Assembly: GCA_002238445.1 (NCBI GenBank)
Contig: MPML01000015.1
Span: 1 to 64,000 of the forward strand
Reading direction: 5' to 3'
Origin: Caldilineaceae bacterium bin5
Lineage (GTDB): Bacteria > Chloroflexota > Anaerolineae > Caldilineales > Caldilineaceae
Length of the DNA stretch: 64,000 bases
Shown here: positions 26,045-34,769 of the stretch, one piece after another
Position numbering within the stretch: the stretch's first letter is position 1
Layout of the letters: each line of letters starts with the position of its first letter
Made by a program: the position numbers and the translations under genes
The notes under the pieces: model-generated
The model's database searches: none
Seen by the model: the letters and a program-made list of their open reading frames with translations, nothing else
What the model was told of the DNA's origin: nothing

Positions 26045-26938
26045 TTAGGCTTGGATTCCGGACAAAATTACGCCGCGGATCATCAACTTCTGGGCAAAGA
26101 AGAAGACAATTACCACCGGAATGACCATGAGAAAAGACATCGCCATCATGTAGGGGACCTGTGTATTGTAAAGCCCTTTGAAGAAGGTGATGCCCAGGGC
26201 AAGCGTGTAGTTCTCCTGGCTTGTGAGGAATATCAGCGGCCCGAAATAATCGTTCCACACGGCCTGAAAAGTGAATACGGAAGTGGTGGCGAGCACCGGC
26301 CGCGATAAAGGAATGAAAATCTGCCAGAGGATGCGCAACCGGTTGGCGCCGTCAATGAGCGCGGCCTCTTCCAGTTCTATCGGAATCCCCTTGAAAAACT
26401 GGCGCATCAGGAAGATGTTGAAAGCGCCCCCGCCGAAAAAGGCCGGTACAGTCAAGGGCAGAAACGTGTCCAGCCAGCCAACGCGATGAAAGCCTACGAA
26501 CAGTGGAATCAGTGTAACCGTGCCGGGCAGCATGATCGAGGCCAGGACCATGATGAACCACACGTCTCGCCCAGGGAAGCTGATACGCGCGAATCCATAG
26601 CCGCACAGCGTGGCCGATATCAAAGTGCCCACCATGACGGAAGCGGTGATTGTCAAGGTATTCACCAGCCAGCGGGTCCACTGCATGCTCTCGTACGTCC
26701 ACCCTTCCGGGAAGTTCTGCCAGCGAAATGTCTCTGGGAAAAAGGTGGGAGGGAAGACGTAAATTTCAGCCTGGGTCTTTAGCGATGTCGTGGCCATCCA
26801 GAGGAGGGGCAGCAGGAAAACGACTGCGCTAACAATCAATATCAGGTAAATGAAAAGGATGCGAGAACTCTGCTTCGGCCTGCGCCGCCAGTTCAGGTCA
26901 AAAATACCACTGTAAACTTCCTGATCGCTGACCATCAT
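26045..26938 (-). CDS. Carbohydrate ABC transporter permease (MalG type)
   Basis: Inner-membrane half of a CUT1-class sugar importer. Six predicted membrane helices. The EAA loop that docks the ATPase reads EEAALIDGANRLRILWQIFI. Typical MalG features are FPETFRWQNF near the N-terminus and FTFQAVWNDYFGPLIFL. Two start codons overlap the stop of the upstream permease (AAATGATGG): ATG 26938 gives an ATGA overlap, while ATG 26935 has better spacing from GGAGG. The cognate ATPase gene is absent, so a shared MsmX/UgpC-like ATPase is expected. Confidence 0.9.
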   Translation of the reverse strand: MMVSDQEVYSGIFDLNWRRRPKQSSRILFIYLILIVSAVVFLLPLLWMATTSLKTQAEIYVFPPTFFPETFRWQNFPEGWTYESMQWTRWLVNTLTITASVMVGTLISATLCGYGFARISFPGRDVWFIMVLASIMLPGTVTLIPLFVGFHRVGWLDTFLPLTVPAFFGGGAFNIFLMRQFFKGIPIELEEAALIDGANRLRILWQIFIPLSRPVLATTSVFTFQAVWNDYFGPLIFLTSQENYTLALGITFFKGLYNTQVPYMMAMSFLMVIPVVIVFFFAQKLMIRGVILSGIQA

Positions 26939-27822
26939 TTGACCTCCGCTTCGTAGAAGACCCACAGAGCGGACGAACGAAACACCAGGACTGTCAGTAC
27001 CAGGACAACAAACAGCAAGAACCAGGCCATTGCCGACGCCATACCCATCTGCGTCCAGTTGAAGGCGCGCTCATAGAGCATGAGGTTATAGAAGTAAGTC
27101 GATTTCAGTGGGCCGCCTGATGTGAGGACAAATGCGTTCATAAAAGTCTGAGAGGCGGCGATAAGGCCCATAACCAGGTTGAAAAAGATCGTGGGCGTCA
27201 TCATCGGAATCGTTATGTTGATGAAAAGTTGCAATTCGTTGGCGCCGTCCAACTTGCCCGCCTCGTACAGAGATTCGGGGATTCCCTGCAGCCCGGCCAG
27301 GTAAATGATCATGCCGGCGCCGACCCCCCACAGACTCATCATTACCATCGATGCAAGCGCTGTCTCCGGTTCGGCAAAGAACGAGAACTTGGGGAAGCCC
27401 AGGCGCACGAGGACGGCATTGATCAGACCATAGTCGCGGTTCATGAGCCATCCCCACAGGATGAGACTGGCGATGGCCGGTACAATGGCGGGCATATAGA
27501 AGCTGGTGCGGAAGAAAGCGATACCCTTGACGCGCTGGTTGAGGAGGATGGCAAGAACAAAGGCCCCGACCAGTCCCAGCGGCACCGAAGTTCCGGCGTA
27601 GATGAGCGTGACCTTACAGGCCTGCCAGAAGTTCTTGTCGGAGGTGAACATGATTACATAGTTGCGCAATCCTATCCACTCCGGCGCCCGCAAGAGAGGA
27701 AACTTCGTGAAGCTCATGTAGAAGGAGGTCAGCATAGGGCCAATCGTGAAAATTATCAGCCCCAGTACGACGGGGCTGATAAAAAGATAGCCCTGGACTG
27801 TGTCCCGCATGCGACTGTTCAT
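26935..27822 (-). CDS. Carbohydrate ABC transporter permease (MalF type)
   Basis: A 295-residue partner permease, N-terminus GYLFISPVVLGLIIFTIGPM followed by SFYMSFTKF, six membrane segments and the EAA loop YEAGKLDGANELQLFINITI. SGGPLKSTYFYNLMLYERAF is the usual C-terminal periplasmic loop. Translationally overlapped with the MalG-type gene and 166 bases downstream of its binding-protein gene. The spacer carries GTGGATAGTG-type low-complexity repeats and GGCCGCCGGCC pairing that could lower read-through to the permeases. Confidence 0.9.
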   Translation of the reverse strand: MNSRMRDTVQGYLFISPVVLGLIIFTIGPMLTSFYMSFTKFPLLRAPEWIGLRNYVIMFTSDKNFWQACKVTLIYAGTSVPLGLVGAFVLAILLNQRVKGIAFFRTSFYMPAIVPAIASLILWGWLMNRDYGLINAVLVRLGFPKFSFFAEPETALASMVMMSLWGVGAGMIIYLAGLQGIPESLYEAGKLDGANELQLFINITIPMMTPTIFFNLVMGLIAASQTFMNAFVLTSGGPLKSTYFYNLMLYERAFNWTQMGMASAMAWFLLFVVLVLTVLVFRSSALWVFYEAEVK

Positions 27823-27988
27823 GAGCCTGGTTTGTCCTGCGAATTGTAATCGAGCGATGGGAGGGTCAAACTAACTTTGCGGGTGCCCACCTGTAGATCA
27901 TTCAGGCAGCCGCTTACTGCGCCGGCGAATAGTGGCCGGCGGCCGCAAAGACCACCAACCACTATCCACCATTCACTATCCACTGCCG

Positions 27989-29362
27989 TTATGCGTTCTG
28001 ATCCAGGCATGACTGAATCGTGGCATCCGTCTCGGCGAATGCATCTTCTGCGTTCGCATCTCCGCGGATCACCGCTTCCAGCGCCTGCCGGTAGCTGTCA
28101 CTCACCATACCGGCGTAGAAGCTGCCGCAGTCGCCCGGGTGCTCGATTACGGGCAAAATGGCGTCGTCGGCGCCATTGATGAAGGCCATCAGATTGTTCG
28201 GCGGCGTTGGCAGACCCTCCATCCAACTGGGATCGCTGGCAACCGACCTCAGGAGCGGCACACCAAGTTCCGCTTTGGCTGCCTCGAGCTGGACTGTCGG
28301 CCGGATCAGTTGCTTGATGTACTCGTAGGCCATATCGAGGTTCTGCCCACCAGCATATGCCGACATTCCCCATGTGCCCATACCGGTTCGATGCCGGCCG
28401 TCAGGCATGAGCGGCATAACCTGTACGTCCCATTCGAACTTGTCGGCGGCGGCTTCACGCACGGGGCCGCGCAGGCTCTGAATGTGGGTGTAAACCGCGG
28501 CCCGACCGAGGAAGAAAGAGTTTCCGCCAACATCAAGACCCAAGGGCTGGGCAATGTTATGTTCGTTCCACATAGAAGCATAGGCTTTCAGCGCGGCAAC
28601 CGTGTTCGGATCGGACCAGGTGGAAAGATTGTTCTCAATGTCGAGAATCTTGCCGCCGTAGCCGACTACCCAGGGGTAGACAGTAGCCCACCAACTCCAG
28701 GTGGCGTTGGAGAGACCCCAGTAGCGGGGCGTGCCGTCCGCCTCGGTCTCGAGGGCGGTAATCTTCTGGCAGTTGACAATGAAATCGTCCCAGGTCCACT
28801 CGTCGTTCGGCTCTTCCGCTCCGGCTTCTTCGAAGAGTGACTTGTTGTAATACATCGTCACCACATCCAGCGCTGAGGGCAACATCTGGATCTTGCCGTC
28901 AAAAACACCGAGGCCGAGCATATTGGGGAAGACGTCGTCAATGTCGACATCTGGGTCCCCTTCAGTGTAGGGCGTCAGATCCAAGGTGACGTTGTTGTTG
29001 GCAAAGGGAACGACGAACAGATCGGCGCTGAAGAATACATCAGACAGCGTGCCGGCCGCCGCCGCCGTGTAATACTTCTCAGCCAGGTCACCCGAAACCA
29101 TGTTAAATGTGACCGTAGCGTCCGGGTGCTTCTCGTTGAACGAAGCCTTGATCAGTTCATTTACCGGTTCGACCGGCGCGCCTGCCAGAATGGAAATCTC
29201 CAACTCGACAGGTTCATCTGCCATAGCTGCGCCTCCGCCGGCCTCCGGTGCCGCCACTGGCGCGCAGGCTGCCAGCGCCGCCGTGCCGCCGACCGCCGCC
29301 GTCACTTTGAGAAGCCCGCGTCGGGAAATGGTAGTCTGACTGCTCAGATCTCGGATGGACAT
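27989..29362 (-). CDS. Extracellular sugar-binding lipoprotein of the fucosidase operon
   Basis: A 457-residue solute-binding protein (family 1). The N-terminus has twin arginines (SRRGLLKVTAAVGG) and a lipobox (LAAC), so it is exported by Tat or Sec and lipid-anchored. ELEISILAGAPVEPVNELIK starts the mature fold. ALDVVTMYYNKSLFEEAG and NPDEWTWDDF-like (NDEWTWDDFIVNCQKI) are classic CUT1 binding-protein motifs. First gene of binding protein, permease, permease, fucosidase, implying a fucosylated oligosaccharide as ligand. AGGAGAGATCA precedes ATG 29362. Confidence 0.92.
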   Translation of the reverse strand: MSIRDLSSQTTISRRGLLKVTAAVGGTAALAACAPVAAPEAGGGAAMADEPVELEISILAGAPVEPVNELIKASFNEKHPDATVTFNMVSGDLAEKYYTAAAAGTLSDVFFSADLFVVPFANNNVTLDLTPYTEGDPDVDIDDVFPNMLGLGVFDGKIQMLPSALDVVTMYYNKSLFEEAGAEEPNDEWTWDDFIVNCQKITALETEADGTPRYWGLSNATWSWWATVYPWVVGYGGKILDIENNLSTWSDPNTVAALKAYASMWNEHNIAQPLGLDVGGNSFFLGRAAVYTHIQSLRGPVREAAADKFEWDVQVMPLMPDGRHRTGMGTWGMSAYAGGQNLDMAYEYIKQLIRPTVQLEAAKAELGVPLLRSVASDPSWMEGLPTPPNNLMAFINGADDAILPVIEHPGDCGSFYAGMVSDSYRQALEAVIRGDANAEDAFAETDATIQSCLDQNA

Positions 29363-29427
29363 TGATCTCTCCTGAAGGTTTGTATTCGATTCTGAATTTG
29401 GGATTCTACCAATAAGATGGTATTTCC

Positions 29428-29456
29428 ATTATTCCAGAAACGCGACTTTCAAACAA
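29428..29456 (-). promoter_or_regulatory. Promoter of the ABC-fucosidase operon
   Basis: On the minus strand TTGTTT (29451-29456), 17 bases, AATAAT (29428-29433). A palindrome lies 3 bases upstream of the -35, so the promoter may be regulated. Confidence 0.5.
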
Positions 29457-29459
29457 ATT

Positions 29460-29473
29460 TTGACACCTGTCAA
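29460..29473. promoter_or_regulatory. Palindromic operator candidate
   Basis: TTGACA-CC-TGTCAA, a 14-base site with perfect 6-base arms, directly upstream of the -35 box of the binding-protein promoter. A likely site for a sugar-responsive regulator. No regulator gene is adjacent. Confidence 0.45.
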
Positions 29474-29629
29474 GAGAGCAGAACGCCTCTGGTCGCGTCG
29501 CTGCTGCTTGTGGTCAGAGTCTGGCGCCGGGTAAACGACTTTCTCTCTCTTTTCTGGAAGTCAGACATCTGAACCGCGTAACCAGCACACGAATAACCGT
29601 CACAGACCGCAGAGTACAGGCTCCGACCT

Positions 29630-29659
29630 TTGGAAAGCGGCTTCATAATTGCGTACAAT
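29630..29659 (+). promoter_or_regulatory. Promoter of the Gfo/Idh-lactonase cluster
   Basis: TTGGAA (29630-29635), 18 bases, TACAAT (29654-29659), with a leader of about 120 bases to ATG 29786. The same hexamers recur at the glycerol operon promoter (51840-51868). Confidence 0.6.
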
Positions 29660-29785
29660 GCGCCAAGCGGTGAACCGCACATGCGCCACTTGTCTGCCTA
29701 TCGCCGAATGGCCGAACTGTTGGAGCTTGAAATGGGCGAACCGCTATAAGAGCGGTACCCATTACCCACACCGAAAGGATCTGCT

Positions 29786-30844
29786 ATGAGCATTCTGAAA
29801 GTTGGCCTCGTCGGCGTCGGCGGCATCTCCCGCACGCACATGCCGGGATGGGCCGCATCCGAAGAAGCCGAAGTCGTGGCCGGCAGCGACATCAGCAACG
29901 AAGCGCTCGAACAGTGGGGCGCGCTCCACAATGTCAAAAGGCTGACGACTAACGCCGACGAGCTCTTCTCCGACCCTGATATCGACATCATCGATCTCTG
30001 CGTGCCCAACATGTACCACGCGCCCCTGGCTATCGCCGCGCTGGAAGCAGGCAAACACGTGATCTGCGAGAAGCCGCTCGCGCCCACGCCCGAGGATATC
30101 AAAGAGATGATCGCGGCGCGTGACAAATCCGGAAAGCAGCTGATGACCGCCCAGCACTTCCGCTTCGCCGGCGTATCGCAAGCCATGAAGGCAGAGATCG
30201 ACACCGGCTCGCTGGGCGATGTCTACCATGCCCGCGGCTGGATGTTGCGCCGCAATGGACTGATCCCGACCGCGACCTTCATCGAAAAGAAACACAGCGG
30301 TGGCGGCCCCTGCATCGACATCGGCGTGCATATCCTCGATCTGACCCTGTGGATGATGGGCAATCCCCGGCCGGTCACGGTCTCCGGTGTCGCCGATGCG
30401 CGACTGGCCCACCTTCCCGGCGCGTTCGCCACCTGGCGCGAAGGACCAATTCCCAGCACATTCGACGTTGAGGACTACGCCGTTGCCTTCGTGCGCTTCG
30501 AAACCGGCGCTACTCTCGTGTTGGAGGTTAGCTGGCTGCTGCATCATGACATTCGCGGCGAAGATATGCAGGCCTGGATCTACGGCGACGCGGGTGGCTG
30601 CCACTGGCCGTCAGCCCAATTCCTGGATACGAACTACACCACCCGCCAGTTCAATAACCGTACGCTCCAGCTCACCCAGGACAAGATGGAACCGCATGCG
30701 CTCGAGTGCGTCGAATTTGCCAAAGCCATCGCCGCTGGCGCGCCCTCACCGGTGCCCGCGGAACAGTCCTTGCAGGTGCTCGCGATTCTCGACGGCATCT
30801 ACCGCAGCCAGGCCGAAGGGCGCGAAGTGTCAATCGATCTCTAA
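29786..30844 (+). CDS. Gfo/Idh/MocA-family dehydrogenase
   Basis: A 352-residue NAD(P)-dependent sugar dehydrogenase-type protein. The Rossmann start is KVGLVGVGGISRTHMPGWAA, the cofactor-site EKP motif lies in GKHVICEKPLAPTPEDIKEM, and GGGPCIDIGVHILDLTLWMM carries the catalytic Asp/His pair. GAAAGGATCTGCT precedes the ATG. First gene of a set with an SMP-30 lactonase and a second dehydrogenase, so oxidation of an imported sugar to a lactone and then hydrolysis is a reasonable reading. Confidence 0.85.
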   Translation: MSILKVGLVGVGGISRTHMPGWAASEEAEVVAGSDISNEALEQWGALHNVKRLTTNADELFSDPDIDIIDLCVPNMYHAPLAIAALEAGKHVICEKPLAPTPEDIKEMIAARDKSGKQLMTAQHFRFAGVSQAMKAEIDTGSLGDVYHARGWMLRRNGLIPTATFIEKKHSGGGPCIDIGVHILDLTLWMMGNPRPVTVSGVADARLAHLPGAFATWREGPIPSTFDVEDYAVAFVRFETGATLVLEVSWLLHHDIRGEDMQAWIYGDAGGCHWPSAQFLDTNYTTRQFNNRTLQLTQDKMEPHALECVEFAKAIAAGAPSPVPAEQSLQVLAILDGIYRSQAEGREVSIDL

Positions 30845-30931
30845 CAGTTCAAATCAGTTGCCGCGGCACACGGCACTCTTGCCAATCGCAGGCAGCGTTT
30901 CGCTGGCAAACCCAGCGCAAGGGAGATTCCT

Positions 30932-31795
30932 ATGATCATTGAATCGATCGCCGACTACGCCTGCGAAACAGGCGAGGGCCCACTTTGGCACCCGGACGAA
31001 GAACTTCTCTACTGGGTCGATATTCCTCCAGGAAAACTTTACCGCTATGATCCGGATACCGGTGCGCATGGCCTGGTCTTCGACGCCGGCGAAGCGATCG
31101 GCGGCTTTACCATCCAGGAGGACGGCGCGCTGCTCCTCTTCATGGCCCGCGGCCGCATCGCCCTCTGGCGCGAAGGCCAACCGCTCGAAAATCTCATTGA
31201 CGAGATTCCGGCCGAGCGCGAAGGACGCTTCAACGACGTGATCGCCGACCCGGCCGGACGTGTCTTCTGCGGTACAATGCCTCGCAACGGCAGCAACGGC
31301 GTCCTCTACCGCCTGGATACCGACGGCAGCCTCACTGTCGTGATCGAAGATGCCGGGACTTCCAACGGCATGGGCTTTACCCAGGACCTCAAAACCTTCT
31401 ACCACACCAATACCAGGCGCGGCATCACCCGCTACGACTATGACATCGACAGCGGGCAGATCACCAACCCTGAGTTTGCCGTCCGGGAAGGCGCGTCGTC
31501 GAACGGCCGTCCGGACGGCATGACCATGGACGCGGCCAACTGTTTTTGGTCGGCCCGCTGGGACGGCTACGCCCTCGTCCATCACATGCCCAACGGCCGC
31601 GAAATTCAGCGGCTTACCTTTCCCGTGCCCAAGGTGTCCAGCGCCACCTTCGGCGGCCGCGACTACACCGATCTGTACGTCACCACGGCCGGCGGACATA
31701 GCAAAGAGACGGACGGGCCCCAGGCCGGCACTCTGTACCGCGTACAACTGGGCGTGATGGGCAAGCCTCCCTTCCGCTCCAAAATCAATATATAG
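30932..31795 (+). CDS. SMP-30/gluconolactonase family protein
   Basis: A 287-residue six-bladed propeller lactonase. Metal-site residues are visible in ETGEGPLWHPDEELLYWVDI (Glu), GRFNDVIADPAGRVFCGTM (Asn), TSNGMGFTQDLKTFYHTNT (Asn) and GRPDGMTMDAANCFWSARW (Asp), the complete set for the family. It would hydrolyse a sugar lactone produced by a neighbouring Gfo/Idh enzyme. AAGGGAGATTCCT is the Shine-Dalgarno. Confidence 0.9.
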   Translation: MIIESIADYACETGEGPLWHPDEELLYWVDIPPGKLYRYDPDTGAHGLVFDAGEAIGGFTIQEDGALLLFMARGRIALWREGQPLENLIDEIPAEREGRFNDVIADPAGRVFCGTMPRNGSNGVLYRLDTDGSLTVVIEDAGTSNGMGFTQDLKTFYHTNTRRGITRYDYDIDSGQITNPEFAVREGASSNGRPDGMTMDAANCFWSARWDGYALVHHMPNGREIQRLTFPVPKVSSATFGGRDYTDLYVTTAGGHSKETDGPQAGTLYRVQLGVMGKPPFRSKINI

Positions 31796-31923
31796 GCGCC
31801 GGTAGTCCCGCCCCCACTCACGGCGCATGTCGGCGACCTGGGCGGAGATTCAGCGCTCCGGTCGCCGAAACTGACCGTCCGACCAGGTTCGACACAAAGT
31901 TCACTTCATCGAAAGGATTGGTG

Positions 31924-32982
31924 ATGACATCTAAATCTGACCCTGCCGCCTACCGCGTCGGCATCATCGGCTGCGGACGCCCTCTCAGGACCGAAGGGGC
32001 AACCGGCTTCGGTATGGCCCACCGTCATGCAATGGGCTATGCCGCTTCACCACACACGCAGCTGGTGGCCCTGGCCGATATCAGCCGCGAAAACGCTGAG
32101 GCTTTTCAGAAAGAACACGGCGGCGACGCGATCTTTGAGGACTACAATCAGATGTTGGCCGAGGCAGACCTCGATATCGTCTCCGTCTGCGTCTGGCCGC
32201 ATCTGCATGCCGAAATGGTGTTGGCCGCTGCCCCAGCCGGCGTACAGGCCATCCACTGTGAAAAACCGATCGCGCCCACATTCGGCGAGGCCCGCCGCAT
32301 GCTGGAATCCTGCGAGCGCAACGGCGTTCAGTTGACCTTCAACCACCAGCGCCGCTTTGCCCCCCCTTTCAGTGTCGCCCGCCGGCTGGTGCGGGAGGGC
32401 GCAATCGGCGACCTTCAGCGTATTGAAGGCCGTTGCCCCGACATGAACGACTGGGGCACCCACTGGTTCGACATGATGCACTTTTACAACGATGAAACCC
32501 CGGCCGAATGGGTCATGGGCCAGATTGATACCAGCGAGATCCGTACCATCTTCGGCATGGCCCACGAATCACAAGGCATCAGCCACGTCCATTTTCAAAA
32601 CGGGGTCGAAGGGCTTCTCCTGACCAGCGCTGCTATCGAGATGGGGGCGGCGTTCCGGCTTCTCGGCAGTGACGGCATCATAGAATTCGGCCCCGGCCGG
32701 GATGGTGGGCTTCGTATCTTGAACGGGCAGTCCTCCGGTTGGCGTGACGTAAATCCAGAGGGCACGATGCACGACCTGGACGCAGTGCAAAAGGGGATTG
32801 TCGACCTGGTCGAGGCACTGAGAGACGGTAGCGAGCCGGAACTCGCCGGAAGACGCGCCTATCGGGCAGCCGAGCTGACCTTCGCTACTTACGAATCAAG
32901 CCGCAAACGCGGACGGGTTGACCTGCCCCTGGAGATCGAAGACTCCCCTCTCATGGATATGCTGGACCGCGCCGCAACGTAA
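31924..32982 (+). CDS. Gfo/Idh/MocA-family dehydrogenase, second of the cluster
   Basis: A 352-residue paralogue with GIIGCGRPLRTEGATGFGMA, an expanded glycine loop, then AHRHAMGYAA, and the EKP motif in AIHCEKPIAPTFGEARRML. GTHWFDMMHFYNDETPAEWV carries the active-site region. TTG 31918, GTG 31921 and ATG 31924 are all in frame; the ATG is 6 bases from GAAAGGA and is chosen. It is followed by a promoter and the second ABC cassette. Substrate unknown. Confidence 0.85.
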   Translation: MTSKSDPAAYRVGIIGCGRPLRTEGATGFGMAHRHAMGYAASPHTQLVALADISRENAEAFQKEHGGDAIFEDYNQMLAEADLDIVSVCVWPHLHAEMVLAAAPAGVQAIHCEKPIAPTFGEARRMLESCERNGVQLTFNHQRRFAPPFSVARRLVREGAIGDLQRIEGRCPDMNDWGTHWFDMMHFYNDETPAEWVMGQIDTSEIRTIFGMAHESQGISHVHFQNGVEGLLLTSAAIEMGAAFRLLGSDGIIEFGPGRDGGLRILNGQSSGWRDVNPEGTMHDLDAVQKGIVDLVEALRDGSEPELAGRRAYRAAELTFATYESSRKRGRVDLPLEIEDSPLMDMLDRAAT

Positions 32983-33015
32983 ATTGGAACCATGAAACAA
33001 CGGAAGGGCGAAAAT

Positions 33016-33044
33016 TTGACATATCTGACCCTGCTGGTTATGTT
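33016..33044 (+). promoter_or_regulatory. Promoter of the second ABC cassette
   Basis: TTGACA (33016-33021, perfect), 17 bases, TATGTT (33039-33044), with a leader of about 145 bases to ATG 33196. Confidence 0.65.
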
Positions 33045-33195
33045 TAGCGCCCAACGGCGTCGCGCTTATCTCCCCCAGGCGCCCGAACGCCAGCAAGAAC
33101 GTCCCTGCAAAAAGCGCACCATTGCCTTCTAGGTTCAAGAACCCTTTGGTTCCGATTCAATTTACATTCGTAGTTTTCCTTAAGGAGGAAAAGTA

Positions 33196-34557
33196 ATGAC
33201 ACAAGCAAAAGGAAGCCTCTCCCGTCGCGACTTTGTCCGCTGGAGTGGTATGGCTGCCGGCGCAGCCACCTTGGCCGCCTGCGCCCCGCCCGCCGCCCCT
33301 GCTGGCGGCGATGCCTCTGCCGCCCCTTCCGAGGACATGGAAGTGGTAGTCGAAGCCTGGGCGCACTGGGAACAGGGCCTCGGTTGGATTCAGAACTCTA
33401 TGGATAACTATGGCTTCTCAGAAGAGAACCCACATATCACGTGGAACCCGGTTGTAGCGCCCTTCGCCGAGATCCACGACAAAATGCTGGCCGCATGCGC
33501 CTCTGGCGTAGGCGTTCCCGACGTCATGCGCGTCGAGCAGGGCCGCATGGCTGCATTCTTCAAGGGCGAGGAAATCTGCTTCATCGATCTGACCGACCGC
33601 ATCGGCGAACGCATGGACGACCTCGTGCTCGGTTCTGCCGTCGACTACTGGTCCTGGAAGGGCAGCGTCTATGGCATCGGCAACGAAGTCAACGCCTGCT
33701 CCCTCGCCTACCGCAAGAGCGTATTCGACGAAATCGGCATCGAAACACCCTTCGAGACCTGGAATGACCTGATGGAGGCCGGCGTTGTCCTCAAAGAAGC
33801 CAAGGACATGGCTGTCATCTCCTGGCACGACCTGCATGACGGCGACTTCCAGATCATGCTCTTCGCGGCCGGCGGTGAAATGTTCGACGAAAACGGCGAC
33901 TTCGGCGGCATCAATGACTTGGGCAGAGAGATCCTCGAGTTCCAGCGCATGACCATCCACGACCTTGGCATCGCCATCGCCGCACCGGTAACTGGTGATT
34001 CGACCTGGTCGCCTCCCATCTACTGGGAATCCTTCCGCCAGGACCAGATCGCCTGTACCCTCGGCGCTCCCTGGCACAATGGTAAATTGGGCCGCGAGGA
34101 CAAGATCGGCCCCGGCCAGGAGAACGAATGGCGCCTCCAGCGGATCCCCGCCGGCTTCGGTGATAACGGGCCCACTGCCACCCATGGCGGTACCAGTGTC
34201 AGCATCCCCAAGCAGGCCCAGCATCCCGAAGAAGCATGGCAGATCATCGAGTTCACACACCTGACAGAAGCCGTCCTCCAGGACTCCATCGAGCGCGGTA
34301 TCTGGCCCTCCTATATCCCCGTGCTGGACGATCCGGTACTTAACGAGCCGTACGACTACTACGAAGGCCAGGTAATCGGTGAGCTTTATAAAGATCTCGC
34401 TCTGCAGATGCCTCGCATCTTCCAGTCGCCGTGGGCGCCCGAATTCCACACGGCCATCAACAACTTTGTGATTACGCCGGTCCTGCAGGACTCGGCCGAC
34501 ATCGATGCAGCCTTCTCTGAACTGGAACCTGAGCTGGAACGCATCAAGTCGCTCTAG
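33196..34557 (+). CDS. Extracellular sugar-binding lipoprotein
   Basis: A 453-residue family 1 solute-binding protein. Twin arginines (SRRDFVRWSGMAAG) and lipobox LAAC precede an Ala/Pro-rich linker. DVMRVEQGRMAAFFKGEEIC, SWKGSVYGIGNEVNACSLAY and FETWNDLMEAG are typical of sugar-binding proteins, as is IPKQAQHPEEAWQIIEF near the C-terminus. TTAAGGAGGAAAAGTA gives a strong Shine-Dalgarno. A long hairpin follows the stop, consistent with much higher expression than the permeases downstream. Confidence 0.92.
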   Translation: MTQAKGSLSRRDFVRWSGMAAGAATLAACAPPAAPAGGDASAAPSEDMEVVVEAWAHWEQGLGWIQNSMDNYGFSEENPHITWNPVVAPFAEIHDKMLAACASGVGVPDVMRVEQGRMAAFFKGEEICFIDLTDRIGERMDDLVLGSAVDYWSWKGSVYGIGNEVNACSLAYRKSVFDEIGIETPFETWNDLMEAGVVLKEAKDMAVISWHDLHDGDFQIMLFAAGGEMFDENGDFGGINDLGREILEFQRMTIHDLGIAIAAPVTGDSTWSPPIYWESFRQDQIACTLGAPWHNGKLGREDKIGPGQENEWRLQRIPAGFGDNGPTATHGGTSVSIPKQAQHPEEAWQIIEFTHLTEAVLQDSIERGIWPSYIPVLDDPVLNEPYDYYEGQVIGELYKDLALQMPRIFQSPWAPEFHTAINNFVITPVLQDSADIDAAFSELEPELERIKSL

Positions 34558-34634
34558 CAGCAACAGGTAGTGTAAACACAGGTTCCGCTTGAACTGGAAG
34601 TCATCGAAAGTAGGGACACTTGTAGTGCTTTCGA

Positions 34635-34672
34635 AAATGAAAGGGAGGGGCAGGCGCCTCTCCCTTTCATTT
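34635..34672 (+). terminator. Long hairpin after the binding-protein gene
   Basis: A perfect 13-bp stem, AAATGAAAGGGAG with CTCCCTTTCATTT, around a 12-base loop, 77 bases after the binding-protein stop and 97 before the permease start. Probably a leaky terminator or mRNA stabiliser that sets the binding protein to permease ratio. Confidence 0.75.
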
Positions 34673-34769
34673 CAGATTCCTGTAACGCTGTACAGATATC
34701 GGCAAGATCCCCTATGGGCATCTACTCCGCCCATCTTTGGTAATTGAGTCGTAAACCACGGAGCTATGC

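Noticed and set aside
29470..29785. Small frames including MRHLSAYRRMAELLELEM near 29680
   Set aside because: Only 22 codons, no start signal, and it overlaps the promoter and leader of the Gfo/Idh gene; at most a gene remnant.
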